A stretch of 64,000 nucleotides of DNA from Methanobrevibacter millerae. GTDB taxonomy: Archaea; Methanobacteriota; Methanobacteria; Methanobacteriales; Methanobacteriaceae. Below, one piece after another: positions 16,724 to 24,848 of the stretch. The stretch spans positions 17,017 through 81,016 of the forward strand of contig NZ_FMXB01000002.1 of the NCBI RefSeq assembly GCF_900103415.1, in the 5' to 3' direction. The translations under genes and the position numbers were made by a program. The notes under the pieces were generated by a model. That model worked only from the letters and a program-made list of their open reading frames with translations. It was not told the origin of the DNA and did not search any database. Numbering within the stretch: position 1 is the first letter of the stretch; each line of letters begins with the position of its first letter.

Positions 16724-19165
16724 ATGATTAGTTATGAGGAATTTGAAGATATAGTCGTGAATATTTTGAAAAGAGATATTTCATCCAACCATGACCAGAA
16801 AAAGGCTATTCTTTCAAAAGCGAATGAGGGACTTTTTATCGTGGCGGGACCGGGATCAGGTAAAACAACCGTTATCGTTCTTAAAATACTTAAATACATT
16901 TTTGTAGATGGCATTAGCCCCCATGAAATACTTGCAACAACATTTACCAAAAAGGCTGCTGCCGAGCTCTATTCACGTATCCTTGGCTGGGGAGATGAAA
17001 TCAAGAGTTATCTTATTGACAAGGCCGGAGATGACTTTGATTTGTTAATGGAAATCAACAGAATTGACTTTAACCAGCTGACAATCGGAACGACAGACAG
17101 CATTGCACAGGAGCTCCTGCGTGTTCACAAGGAGCCAGGAACAAATCAGGAAGTTGTCATTGAGGAGTTCGTTGCCAAGTTTGCAATGGTTAAAATACTC
17201 TTAAGAGATAACAGATACCTCAACGAGAACCTGCAGGGATATCTTGAAAGCTTTGACAGAAGGGAGAAATTAAAGGAAGCATCCCAGATGAGCGAGATTC
17301 TTTTGAACATGAAAAACAGGATGTATTTTGACCAGATTGACTTTGATGAATTCTATAATGATGTCGGTGAAGGAAGCGGAGCAGAAATAGCTCTTGACTG
17401 TATCATCGACTATGAAAACGAGCTTAAAAAGAGAAACATCATTGACTTTGCAATGCTTGAGTCCAAATTCCTTGACTCCCTTAGAAGCCATAAGCTTGAC
17501 ATCTTTCTGGACGATTTGAAGATTATATTAATTGATGAATATCAGGACACAAACCTTATTCAGGAAGAGATTTACTTTACCATGGCCAAATCCGCCATTG
17601 AAAACGAAGGAAGCATTTCAGTTGTGGGGGACGACGATCAGTCCCTTTACCGCTTCAGGGGAGCGACAGTTGATTTGTTTACCAATTTCAAAAGCAGGGT
17701 AAAAGCCAAGCTGGGCGTTGACGTTACAGAAATCAACCTGAGAACCAACTACCGCTCAAGCAAAAACATCATAAATCACTGCAATCAGTTTGTCGAGCTT
17801 GACAGCGAATACCAGAACGCCAGAGTTGAGGACAAGCCTAAAATCATAGCTCCGGATTTGGAAAAGTACAATATGCCCATTCTGGGAATGTTTAGAAACA
17901 ATACTCAGATGCTTTCCAAGGATCTCGCAAGCCTCATCAACGATTTAATCAATAAGGGCGAAACGACCCTGAAAATCAGAAGGGTCATTGACGAGGAGTA
18001 TTTCAAAAAGCTTGAAAGATGCAAAAGCCCTGAAGATTTAAAGCTATTGAAGCAGGAAAGCAGCGCCAAGGCAAGAGGAATTGAAAACATTAAAATCAGT
18101 CTGGACGAGGAGGAAGGCTCCGCATCGGATATGGCCGTATTGACATACTCTCCAAAAGAGATGAAGTCCGGAAACCATACATTTAACGGCCATCTGAGAA
18201 ATCAGCTTAAAAGGCTGAGAAATCCTATTGAAGTATTCAATCCCAGGGGACGTGACCTGCAGGAAATCAAGGAAGTTGCAATATTCTGCGGACTGATGCT
18301 TGAATGCATCGATCCCGAATCCAAGATACAGAATTCCGATAAGCAGATTCCTATTTTAGGTAAAAGAAATATGCAGAGATGGAGATATGAAGCCAGGGAT
18401 TACATCAAGCTGAATCCCGAACCCCATGAACCATTTGACCTCAACACTTTCGTCATTGACTGGCAACGCAGAAACCCAAGAGGATATGACAAATGGCCGC
18501 AAAGAGCCAATTTAATGGAACTTGCATACAAGCTGGTGACATGGCTTGACTTCCTGCAGGAAGATGCGGAAGGGGTCGTATATCTGGAAGCCATAACACA
18601 GTCAATTACGCAAACCGGCTTTTTCAACAAGTATTCTGCAAACATCGTCTTTACCGACCCAGATACAGAAAGGGAATCCGTTTTGGAAGCTATCTGGAAC
18701 ATTTTCCTTCCGATAGCTACAGGAGACGTTTCAATCGATGAGGAGCTTCTTGAAACCCTTCCGGCAAACAGACTGAACATAATGTCCATCCATCAGTCAA
18801 AGGGACTGGAGTTTCCGATGGTTATCGTTGATGTCGGATCCAAGTTCAAGAAAAACGACATCCGAACCCAGAACCTGAGATTTCCCAAAAAGGAACCTGA
18901 ATACACGATTATGGAAGAGAGCATTCGAAAGTACAGCGAACTTGGAGAATCCGATAGAAGCGAAAAGGACAAATCCTTTGATGACTTGACAAGACTTTAT
19001 TTCGTTGCCTTTTCAAGGGCAGAGAACATATTAATACTGGTTGGCCTGAATCAGGCAATAGACGGCTATTCATTCAATCAGCAGCACAAGTCCATTCCGA
19101 ACGTTGCCCTTGGATGGAGCAGGAACGAACGTCAAAAAGGATTTAAGGAGATTTATTTAATATAA
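16724..19165 (+). CDS. UvrD/PcrA-type SF1 DNA helicase
   Basis: 813 aa. The SF1A motifs are clear: GPGSGKTTVIVLKIL (Walker A) near residue 42, TFTKKAAAELYSRI (Ia), LIDEYQDTNLIQ (II) near 275, VVGDDDQSLYRFRGA (III), LRTNYRSSKNIINHC (IV), NIMSIHQSKGLEFPMVIVD (V) near 690 and LTRLYFVAFSRAENIL (VI) near 755. It unwinds DNA 3'-5' using ATP. A PD-(D/E)XK nuclease gene starts 12 nt downstream, giving a split helicase-nuclease pair similar in logic to AddAB/RecBCD or Cas4/Dna2. Divergent from the DUF1998 helicase across 154 nt. Confidence 0.94.
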   Translation: MISYEEFEDIVVNILKRDISSNHDQKKAILSKANEGLFIVAGPGSGKTTVIVLKILKYIFVDGISPHEILATTFTKKAAAELYSRILGWGDEIKSYLIDKAGDDFDLLMEINRIDFNQLTIGTTDSIAQELLRVHKEPGTNQEVVIEEFVAKFAMVKILLRDNRYLNENLQGYLESFDRREKLKEASQMSEILLNMKNRMYFDQIDFDEFYNDVGEGSGAEIALDCIIDYENELKKRNIIDFAMLESKFLDSLRSHKLDIFLDDLKIILIDEYQDTNLIQEEIYFTMAKSAIENEGSISVVGDDDQSLYRFRGATVDLFTNFKSRVKAKLGVDVTEINLRTNYRSSKNIINHCNQFVELDSEYQNARVEDKPKIIAPDLEKYNMPILGMFRNNTQMLSKDLASLINDLINKGETTLKIRRVIDEEYFKKLERCKSPEDLKLLKQESSAKARGIENIKISLDEEEGSASDMAVLTYSPKEMKSGNHTFNGHLRNQLKRLRNPIEVFNPRGRDLQEIKEVAIFCGLMLECIDPESKIQNSDKQIPILGKRNMQRWRYEARDYIKLNPEPHEPFDLNTFVIDWQRRNPRGYDKWPQRANLMELAYKLVTWLDFLQEDAEGVVYLEAITQSITQTGFFNKYSANIVFTDPDTERESVLEAIWNIFLPIATGDVSIDEELLETLPANRLNIMSIHQSKGLEFPMVIVDVGSKFKKNDIRTQNLRFPKKEPEYTIMEESIRKYSELGESDRSEKDKSFDDLTRLYFVAFSRAENILILVGLNQAIDGYSFNQQHKSIPNVALGWSRNERQKGFKEIYLI

Positions 19166-19177
19166 GGAGACGAAAAA

Positions 19178-20371
19178 ATGAAGTTATCATCAAGATCAAA
19201 ATCATACATGATTCCCGAATACAGTCTGACGGGAGACTTATTGTCTTATCTAACCTGCGGACTGCAGTACCGGTATCAGAACAAGGGAACCCTTCCGCCT
19301 TCAATGCCGATTCAGCTGTGGTTCGGAGAGTTCATTCACGGAGTAATGGAAGAGGCTTATCTGAAATGGGAAAACGACCACACGGAATTCCCATGGGACT
19401 GGAAAAGGGACATCAGGCCAATTGAAGACATTATTGATTTGAGATTACAGGTAAGAGGCCTCTATCCAAGGGAAGATCACTTCTTTACAATCAATCATCC
19501 GGATTTAAACATGACCATCGACGATTTGAATGAATACGACCACAAGAAGCTTGCAAGCGCAAGGGCTGAAAAGGCCATTAACGTGTGGGGATCTGACCTG
19601 TTTCCGATGATGGAGTCTGCAGAGGTATTGATTAAGGGACTGCGGGAAATGCCATACACCGGAACCGACAAACGCTCGAACTATTACGGCATCAACGGAG
19701 TCATTGACGTGTTGAGCCTCGTCAACATAAAAGACGACAACAAGATTGTCAGATACCTGAATGAAAACGAGGAGTTCAGAAAAATCGTTGAAGAGTACGG
19801 CGAGGATGAGTATGAAGTAATCATCGACTATAAGGGAATGAAAAGGCCTCCGATGGAAGTTGAGGCAAGCGGCAACGAAACCTGGGATTATCATGAAAGG
19901 CAGATTCTCACTTATTCATGGCTCAGGCAAAAGCAGGAATCCAAAAAGCCCGTTGCAGGAATAATTTTTTATCTAAACGAACTTGTGCCTTCAAAAGAGG
20001 ACCTTATGATGATAAAGGACGACCTGCATTACCATTTAACCGATGCCGGCGACGACGAGGAATTTGCAAAAGACATTGAAGTGATTGAAAACTGGGATGA
20101 AGGCTCTGAAATGCCCAAATTAAGCGAAAAATTCAAGATGGACAGGTCAATAAGGATAATTCCAATTAATGACGAAAAAATAGCTGACGCACTTGAAAAA
20201 TTCGATGTTGTTGTAGAAAACATTGAAAGCTCATTGATAAAAGAAATCAACGGCTGCAAGATTCAGGATGCCTGGAAAGCGGAAGCAGAAGAGAGAACAT
20301 GTGAAGCCTGCGACTTCAAGACATTCTGCAAAAACAGCAAAAACAAAACAAAAATTTTTAAGATTCCTTAA
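19178..20371 (+). CDS. PD-(D/E)XK nuclease, Cas4/RecB-like, with four-Cys FeS site
   Basis: 397 aa. FGEFIHGVMEEAYLKW near residue 45 has the conserved His and Glu of the RecB/Cas4 nuclease core; the catalytic strand pair is near residue 205-215, where EYEVIIDYKGMK gives the D-x-K signature. One Cys near the N-terminus (YLTCGLQYRYQ) and CEACDFKTFC near residue 382 give the 1+3 Cys pattern of an FeS cluster that staples the nuclease domain. It starts 12 nt after the UvrD-type helicase with a good AAGGAG ribosome-binding site, so they are expressed and probably work together in DNA end processing. Confidence 0.83.
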   Translation: MKLSSRSKSYMIPEYSLTGDLLSYLTCGLQYRYQNKGTLPPSMPIQLWFGEFIHGVMEEAYLKWENDHTEFPWDWKRDIRPIEDIIDLRLQVRGLYPREDHFFTINHPDLNMTIDDLNEYDHKKLASARAEKAINVWGSDLFPMMESAEVLIKGLREMPYTGTDKRSNYYGINGVIDVLSLVNIKDDNKIVRYLNENEEFRKIVEEYGEDEYEVIIDYKGMKRPPMEVEASGNETWDYHERQILTYSWLRQKQESKKPVAGIIFYLNELVPSKEDLMMIKDDLHYHLTDAGDDEEFAKDIEVIENWDEGSEMPKLSEKFKMDRSIRIIPINDEKIADALEKFDVVVENIESSLIKEINGCKIQDAWKAEAEERTCEACDFKTFCKNSKNKTKIFKIP

Positions 20372-20397
20372 TACATATTAATTAATAGGTGAGTATT

Positions 20398-21078
20398 ATG
20401 AGTAGTACAGATTTAGAGAAAAATCAGAAATATGCTGAAGCTATAGCTTCAAAGGTCAAATTGACCTGCAAGCCTGTAGCTATGAAACTAATCGAAAGTG
20501 AGGATGAGGTTCCTGAAGGCTTTGAATTGATTTCAGAAAAGGTCAGACACTGTGAAATGGTCAGAAAAGCTTCTTTAGGTGAAAAATTCTACAGCACTGC
20601 CGAAGAACAGATGTGCCTTGGCGGAGCCGGAGCAATCGGCCTTATGGAAATGCCTGAAAAACTGGCAAACGGTGAAAAATACTTTTCTTTAGGCAGATTT
20701 AAAGACCTGGAAACCGCCAAAAAACTTACAGCCAAGCTTTCAATCGTTGAAGATAAAAGATGGGGAATGATTTACGCTCCTTTGGATGAGGCAGATTTCA
20801 AAGCTGACGTCATTCAGGTAATAACCGAACCTGTTGGTGGAATGAAACTTGCTCAAAGTATCGTTTATGCAACAGGCGAGAAAATTAACCCTAGCTTTGC
20901 CGGTATTCAGTCATTGTGCGGTGACGCTTTCGCAAATCCGTATATCGAAAATGGAGTTAACTTTACATTGGGCTGTGACGGTTCAAGAAAAGCCGCTGAC
21001 ATCAAGGATAATGAAATGACCATCGGTATCAGTGCAGCTAAGATTGACGAAGTTATTTCCGGCCTAGAGGCTATGTAA
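20398..21078 (+). CDS. DUF169 family protein
   Basis: About 226 aa. KPVAMKLIESEDEVPEGFE near residue 25, HCEMVRKASLGEKFYSTAEEQMCLGGAGAIGL near 50 and the C-terminal SLCGDAFANPYIENGVNFTLGCDGSRKAADIKDNEMTIGI match DUF169, a family of unknown function common in methanogens and other anaerobes. Four cysteines (HCEM, QMCLGG, SLCGDA, LGCDGS) are placed at conserved positions and could bind a metal or FeS cluster. The start at 20398 has GGTGAG nine nt upstream; the GTG at 20389 belongs to that ribosome-binding site. Convergent overlap of 15 nt with the nucleotidyltransferase gene. Confidence 0.85.
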   Translation: MSSTDLEKNQKYAEAIASKVKLTCKPVAMKLIESEDEVPEGFELISEKVRHCEMVRKASLGEKFYSTAEEQMCLGGAGAIGLMEMPEKLANGEKYFSLGRFKDLETAKKLTAKLSIVEDKRWGMIYAPLDEADFKADVIQVITEPVGGMKLAQSIVYATGEKINPSFAGIQSLCGDAFANPYIENGVNFTLGCDGSRKAADIKDNEMTIGISAAKIDEVISGLEAM

Positions 21079-21714
21079 ATAGTCCTCATAGTAATTGATA
21101 TTTATCAATTCCTTTTTATTTTTTTCTTTTATACCATAAAACGTGTAGCCATCAGCGAATATCTTTCTAAGTATCGGATTTAGATTGTCATCCTCGTTTT
21201 CAAGATACTTCATCATATTCTCCCTTGGAGTGACAAAGGGCATTCCAAGGCCTTCGGCAGTATCCAAAAGACCCGTTTTTCGCCTTCTTAAAATAGCTAT
21301 TGTCTTAAAGGGATCATCCGAGTTTCGAGACACTTCAATCATTTTGTTGAAGGTTTCAGTTGATACCGTAGGCTGGTCTCCAGTGACGCACAGCGCAAAA
21401 TCCGAAGTGATATTTGAAAGACCATTGAATAATGAAGTCGATAAACCTACATCACACGGATCGTTTATTATGAACTTTACAGAGCCTTCATAATTATTGG
21501 AGATGGCATCCATTATTTCATCACTGTAATGTCCAAGTACAACAATGCATTCATCAATATCTGCAGATAACGTATTGTCAATGGTTGTCTCCAGGACGGT
21601 CTTATTGTTAAATGGCAAAATGAGTTTGTTTCTAACTTCAAGATTTTTTGAAATCTGATCCTTGCGCATCCGGGAGTTCTTTCCCGCTGCAGTAATGATA
21701 GCTGAATAAGACAT
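21064..21714 (-). CDS. MobA-like NTP transferase family protein
   Basis: About 216 aa. MSYSAIITAAGKNSRMRKDQISKNL is the nucleotide-binding loop of the MobA/GlmU NTP-transferase family (AAGxSxRM), CVTGDQPTVSTETFNKMI near residue 115 holds the metal-binding Asp of the GDxP motif. This is the NTP_transf_3 branch that includes MocA/MobA (molybdopterin nucleotide formation) and CTP-dependent sugar/polyol enzymes. I cannot say which from the sequence; a molybdenum or tungsten cofactor role would fit the moaE and molbindin genes further on. The start is taken at 21714, where the family homology begins. Confidence 0.75.
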   Translation of the reverse strand: MSYSAIITAAGKNSRMRKDQISKNLEVRNKLILPFNNKTVLETTIDNTLSADIDECIVVLGHYSDEIMDAISNNYEGSVKFIINDPCDVGLSTSLFNGLSNITSDFALCVTGDQPTVSTETFNKMIEVSRNSDDPFKTIAILRRRKTGLLDTAEGLGMPFVTPRENMMKYLENEDDNLNPILRKIFADGYTFYGIKEKNKKELININYYEDYLHSL

Positions 21715-21736
21715 GATAATAAAAAAAGAAATAGGG

Positions 21737-22987
21737 TTAACCGGAACCGTTACCGATTCCAACCCTTCCCCCAGTAGTTAAATTACTTGAGTTAAGCTGA
21801 TCATCCGGCATGTAACGAACGATTTTAGCGAGAATACACATTCCAGTACCTTCACCTTCCGTCCACATTACGATTTTAACAGGGTAATTGTGGTCATTGG
21901 TTACTTTAATGTCACTTGCAGGATTGTAACCGTACAATACGGCATTCTCATCACCAGTCATACCTACAGGCATGCCGAATCCTTCAGCAAGAACAGCTGA
22001 CCTTAATGCCCTGGCCGGCGGACAGACACCGTGAGCGGCACTTCCTCCAGGAGCGGAAGCATCTGCAGCTGATCCAAATGAAACATAATCGTGTCCGTTA
22101 CCTGTACAGTTAGGTGGGATAATAGTATTGTTCCAGGCTTCAACGAACTGTCTTGCATTGAATTCACGAACAGAATCACCATATTCAGGGTGAGAATCCA
22201 GATAAGTATAAAATGTTTCCCCGTCAACTTCAGTAGTGTTTCCCATGTATAAAACTATAGGGGAATATGACGGATAGGCATCCACATAATCTGAAACATT
22301 TTTACCGAAAATACGTTCTATATCCTTATAGTCGATATTGTTTCTGCCGTCGGAAAATCCTACAATTCCGTTTTCCAAAGTGAAGTTGGAACCAACGACT
22401 GAATCGTAATTATACCAGTTTACAATTGAAGTGGCATTATAGAAATCATTGCTGTACGGCAGGTTTTTGATTTCTTCAGTAGGAACTGATTTGATTACAG
22501 TACCGTTTTCAACAACGTCTACACCATTTTCAGTTTTTGTCAATACCTTATACGGAGCGCTGTAACCCCAAACATAAGTATCCGGAGATTTAACAGCCAA
22601 AGCATCTCCCTCTAAACGCAAATAGCCCGGACCTTCAATTCCATAAACATTTCCATTAGAATCAATGCCTTCAGCCGAAATTGTTGAAAAATCAAATGGA
22701 ACCGCACCAGTCGTCAACGTTGTCAGAATCCCCTTCAAATCAAGAGTAAATAACTGATGAGCAAGGAATGATGGGTAGGAAAGTAATGGAACTTCAACAG
22801 GATTTCGGTCATCCATTACGGAATCGCCTGAAAACATTGATTGACCTACAGGCAAGTTATAAGCTTCAGCAAATGATTTTCCAGTGTAATTAGTGTGACT
22901 TACAAATGAAAATGCAAACAACATAATACATACAACAAATAAAACTAAAACAATTTTAACTGATGTACTTCTCCATTTTTTACTCAT
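21737..22987 (-). CDS. Secreted or membrane-anchored protein, possibly VanW-like
   Basis: About 416 aa. A single N-terminal hydrophobic helix (KIVLVLFVVCIMLFAFSFVS) follows a basic MSKKWRSTS; the rest is predicted outside the cell. It ends with a Gly/Asn/Ser-rich tail (TTGGRVGIGNGSG). The region PPARALRSAVLAEGFGMP...NDHNYPVKIVMWTEGEGTGMCILAKIVRY resembles the VanW-type beta domain (pattern of N-H-x-x-P-V-x-I followed by a Gly-rich turn), but I hold this loosely. Next gene on the same strand upstream is a MurD-like ligase, so a cell-wall role is a reasonable guess. GGTGTT precedes the ATG at 22987. Confidence 0.7.
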   Translation of the reverse strand: MSKKWRSTSVKIVLVLFVVCIMLFAFSFVSHTNYTGKSFAEAYNLPVGQSMFSGDSVMDDRNPVEVPLLSYPSFLAHQLFTLDLKGILTTLTTGAVPFDFSTISAEGIDSNGNVYGIEGPGYLRLEGDALAVKSPDTYVWGYSAPYKVLTKTENGVDVVENGTVIKSVPTEEIKNLPYSNDFYNATSIVNWYNYDSVVGSNFTLENGIVGFSDGRNNIDYKDIERIFGKNVSDYVDAYPSYSPIVLYMGNTTEVDGETFYTYLDSHPEYGDSVREFNARQFVEAWNNTIIPPNCTGNGHDYVSFGSAADASAPGGSAAHGVCPPARALRSAVLAEGFGMPVGMTGDENAVLYGYNPASDIKVTNDHNYPVKIVMWTEGEGTGMCILAKIVRYMPDDQLNSSNLTTGGRVGIGNGSG

Positions 22988-23054
22988 TACACAAACACCT
23001 AACAAATTATTATATTGAAATATATATAAGTTATTAATATTTATATGTAATGAT

Positions 23055-24338
23055 TCATTGGAGTTTTTCGGAGATTAACTTAATTCTCTCTTGAATGTTG
23101 ATAATGGCTTCCTGACCGTTACCGCCGATGAGCATTGCCTCTTCATGTGAAAACTCTGCGACCAGGGCGATGATGTCATCAAGTGACGTGGCGGTTAATA
23201 CTCTGCCGCGATATCTTAGGTAATTTAGGCGATAAATTGCCAAATCCAGATTATCGTCAAGCCCTGGGAAAACGACGATTACTTCGGGATTGTACTTTAC
23301 GGCCTCGTCTATAATTTCAAGCCTGTGGGTTTCATGGGATCTTGGAGTGCCGATGAATATAGCATAGAAATCCCTTTCGGTTAAAACGGATTTCAAGGCA
23401 TCTGAGTTATCAGTTTTTCCGACATAAACCAGCGCATCATTTATTTTATAAACATCAAGACGCCCGCTAACAGCTTCAAAGTCATACAATGACTGCCTGA
23501 TAATGTCCTTAGGCACCTTCAGCTCACCTGCGATTGCCATGGCCAAACCTGCATTAAGCTTATTGAACTTTCCGAAAACCTTAAGCGAATCCTGATATTC
23601 AAAATAAGAGATATGCTTTTTGGCAACTTCCTTGAAATTGCTGTTGAAATCCTGATTGAAAGCTGTGAAAATTTCTTTGCCGTCGAAAAAGCGGACTAAG
23701 GAATCCTTGTAGTTGGCTATGGTTTTGTGAACGTCCATGTGGTCGTTTCCGATATTGGTCAGGCCGATCATGTCAAAATCAAAGGCGTAACGGCAGAAAT
23801 CAAGGGTCATGTCACAGACCTCTACAAGAAGAATGTCATATTCGCCGTTTTCGGCCTCAAGCATCAAATCGTAATATCCTGAAAAGCCTCCCCCACCATT
23901 TCCGCCGACCAAAACCTTTTTGCCGGCGTTTTCCAAAATGGATTTCAGCATGTGGACAGTGGTGGTTTTCCCGTTTGTTCCGGTAATTCCGATAGTAAAC
24001 ATCCGTTTGTGATTGGTTACGACGTCGCTTAAGAGATTTCCTTCTGATAAGAGCTTATTTGCAAATGATCCTCCGAACATGCTTGGACTGATGGCTATCG
24101 CATCGCACTCATCGATAAGTTCCGAATTTGTAAATCCCAAATCAAGAGTTATGGAATCTGAAACGATTGAAAATGATTCTCCACCATCCAAAAAGTTTAA
24201 TGAAATGCCTCCAAGTTCTAAATCGGATAAATCAACATTACTGTTTAAATCACTTGCATAAACTTCCCAACCATGTTTTAAAAGAGAGTTTACTGCCTTT
24301 TTACCTTCAACACCTAATCCTATTACTGCCGCTTTCAT
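23055..24338 (-). CDS. Mur ligase family protein (MurD-like, probable pseudomurein peptide ligase)
   Basis: About 427 aa. An N-terminal Rossmann segment (MKAAVIGLGVEGKKAVNSLL) is followed by the ATP-binding GITGTNGKTTTVHMLKSILENAGKKVLVGGN near residue 115, LVEVCDMTLDF (the Glu-containing motif) near 155 and LTNIGNDHMDVHKTIANYKDSL near 180 with the conserved His. This is the order of bacterial MurC-F/MurD ligases. In Methanobacteriales, which have pseudomurein, such ligases are thought to add amino acids to the UDP-linked peptide. The exact residue added cannot be read from sequence. A secreted protein gene lies downstream. Confidence 0.88.
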   Translation of the reverse strand: MKAAVIGLGVEGKKAVNSLLKHGWEVYASDLNSNVDLSDLELGGISLNFLDGGESFSIVSDSITLDLGFTNSELIDECDAIAISPSMFGGSFANKLLSEGNLLSDVVTNHKRMFTIGITGTNGKTTTVHMLKSILENAGKKVLVGGNGGGGFSGYYDLMLEAENGEYDILLVEVCDMTLDFCRYAFDFDMIGLTNIGNDHMDVHKTIANYKDSLVRFFDGKEIFTAFNQDFNSNFKEVAKKHISYFEYQDSLKVFGKFNKLNAGLAMAIAGELKVPKDIIRQSLYDFEAVSGRLDVYKINDALVYVGKTDNSDALKSVLTERDFYAIFIGTPRSHETHRLEIIDEAVKYNPEVIVVFPGLDDNLDLAIYRLNYLRYRGRVLTATSLDDIIALVAEFSHEEAMLIGGNGQEAIINIQERIKLISEKLQ

Positions 24339-24415
24339 AAAAAACAATACCATGAACTAAATTATATATATAATTTAAATATTTAGTAAAATATATTTTT
24401 TGATTAGGTGAGAAA

Positions 24416-24817
24416 ATGTTTGAAGAGGATAAGGATGATAAGATTTACAATCTGATAATTAGTAACGGTACCGATTTTAACAGGGAATATGCCCAATTTA
24501 CCGAAAAGTTATTTTCAAAAACTGATTTCCTATGGAAAGAATCGATTTCATCTTCATATTCAACTGCGGGAGAACAGTTCTATGGAAAAGTCGATAGAAT
24601 CATTCTGCTTGCAGGATTATACAAAAACAACAAGGAAAGCTTTGACGACTTGATTGAAGCCGGGGAAAAATACAATATTCCAATAATACTTGTAAGGCCC
24701 TACGGACTTGAAGAAGTTCCGGTAAACCTTGAAGAAAAGGCGGCGATGATTGTCGGATGGAACGCAAACTGCATTGTTGATGCCATAAAAGGCTCAGACG
24801 AATTTTTAGAAGAATAG
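24416..24817 (+). CDS. Small TIR-like (ThsB/MTH538-type) protein
   Basis: 133 aa, single domain. KIYNLIISNGTDFNREYAQFTEKLFSKTDFLWKESISSS and the C-terminal YNIPIILVRPYGLEEVPVNLEEKAAMIVGWNANCIVDAIKGS fit the MTH538/ThsB flavodoxin-like TIR domain: a first strand, a nucleotide-pocket region, then IILVRPYG and a W-N at the final helix. In Methanothermobacter a homologue (MTH538) lies close to the Mre11/Rad50 genes, as here. Some ThsB relatives are NAD-consuming immune sensors, but no ThsA partner is adjacent, so that role is not supported. GGTGAG precedes the ATG; a bidirectional hairpin separates it from rad50. Confidence 0.68.
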   Translation: MFEEDKDDKIYNLIISNGTDFNREYAQFTEKLFSKTDFLWKESISSSYSTAGEQFYGKVDRIILLAGLYKNNKESFDDLIEAGEKYNIPIILVRPYGLEEVPVNLEEKAAMIVGWNANCIVDAIKGSDEFLEE

Positions 24818-24848
24818 AAAAATAGTAAAAAATTAATTTACTATTTTT
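24818..24848. terminator. Bidirectional hairpin terminator
   Basis: AAAAATAGTAAA (24818-24829) and TTTACTATTTTT (24837-24848) are perfectly complementary over 12 bp with a 7-nt loop, between the TIR-like gene (stop at 24815-24817) and the rad50 stop codon (24833-24835, inside the loop/stem). Each strand presents U-rich sequence after the stem, so it could stop both transcripts. Confidence 0.65.

Noticed and set aside
20389..24416. GGTGA strings before many genes as a repeated regulatory motif
   Set aside because: They occur 4-9 nt before start codons and are Shine-Dalgarno sequences.
24416..24817. Thoeris defence system
   Set aside because: Only a ThsB-like protein is present. No ThsA (SIR2/SLOG or other effector) adjoins it, and its neighbours are conserved repair genes.
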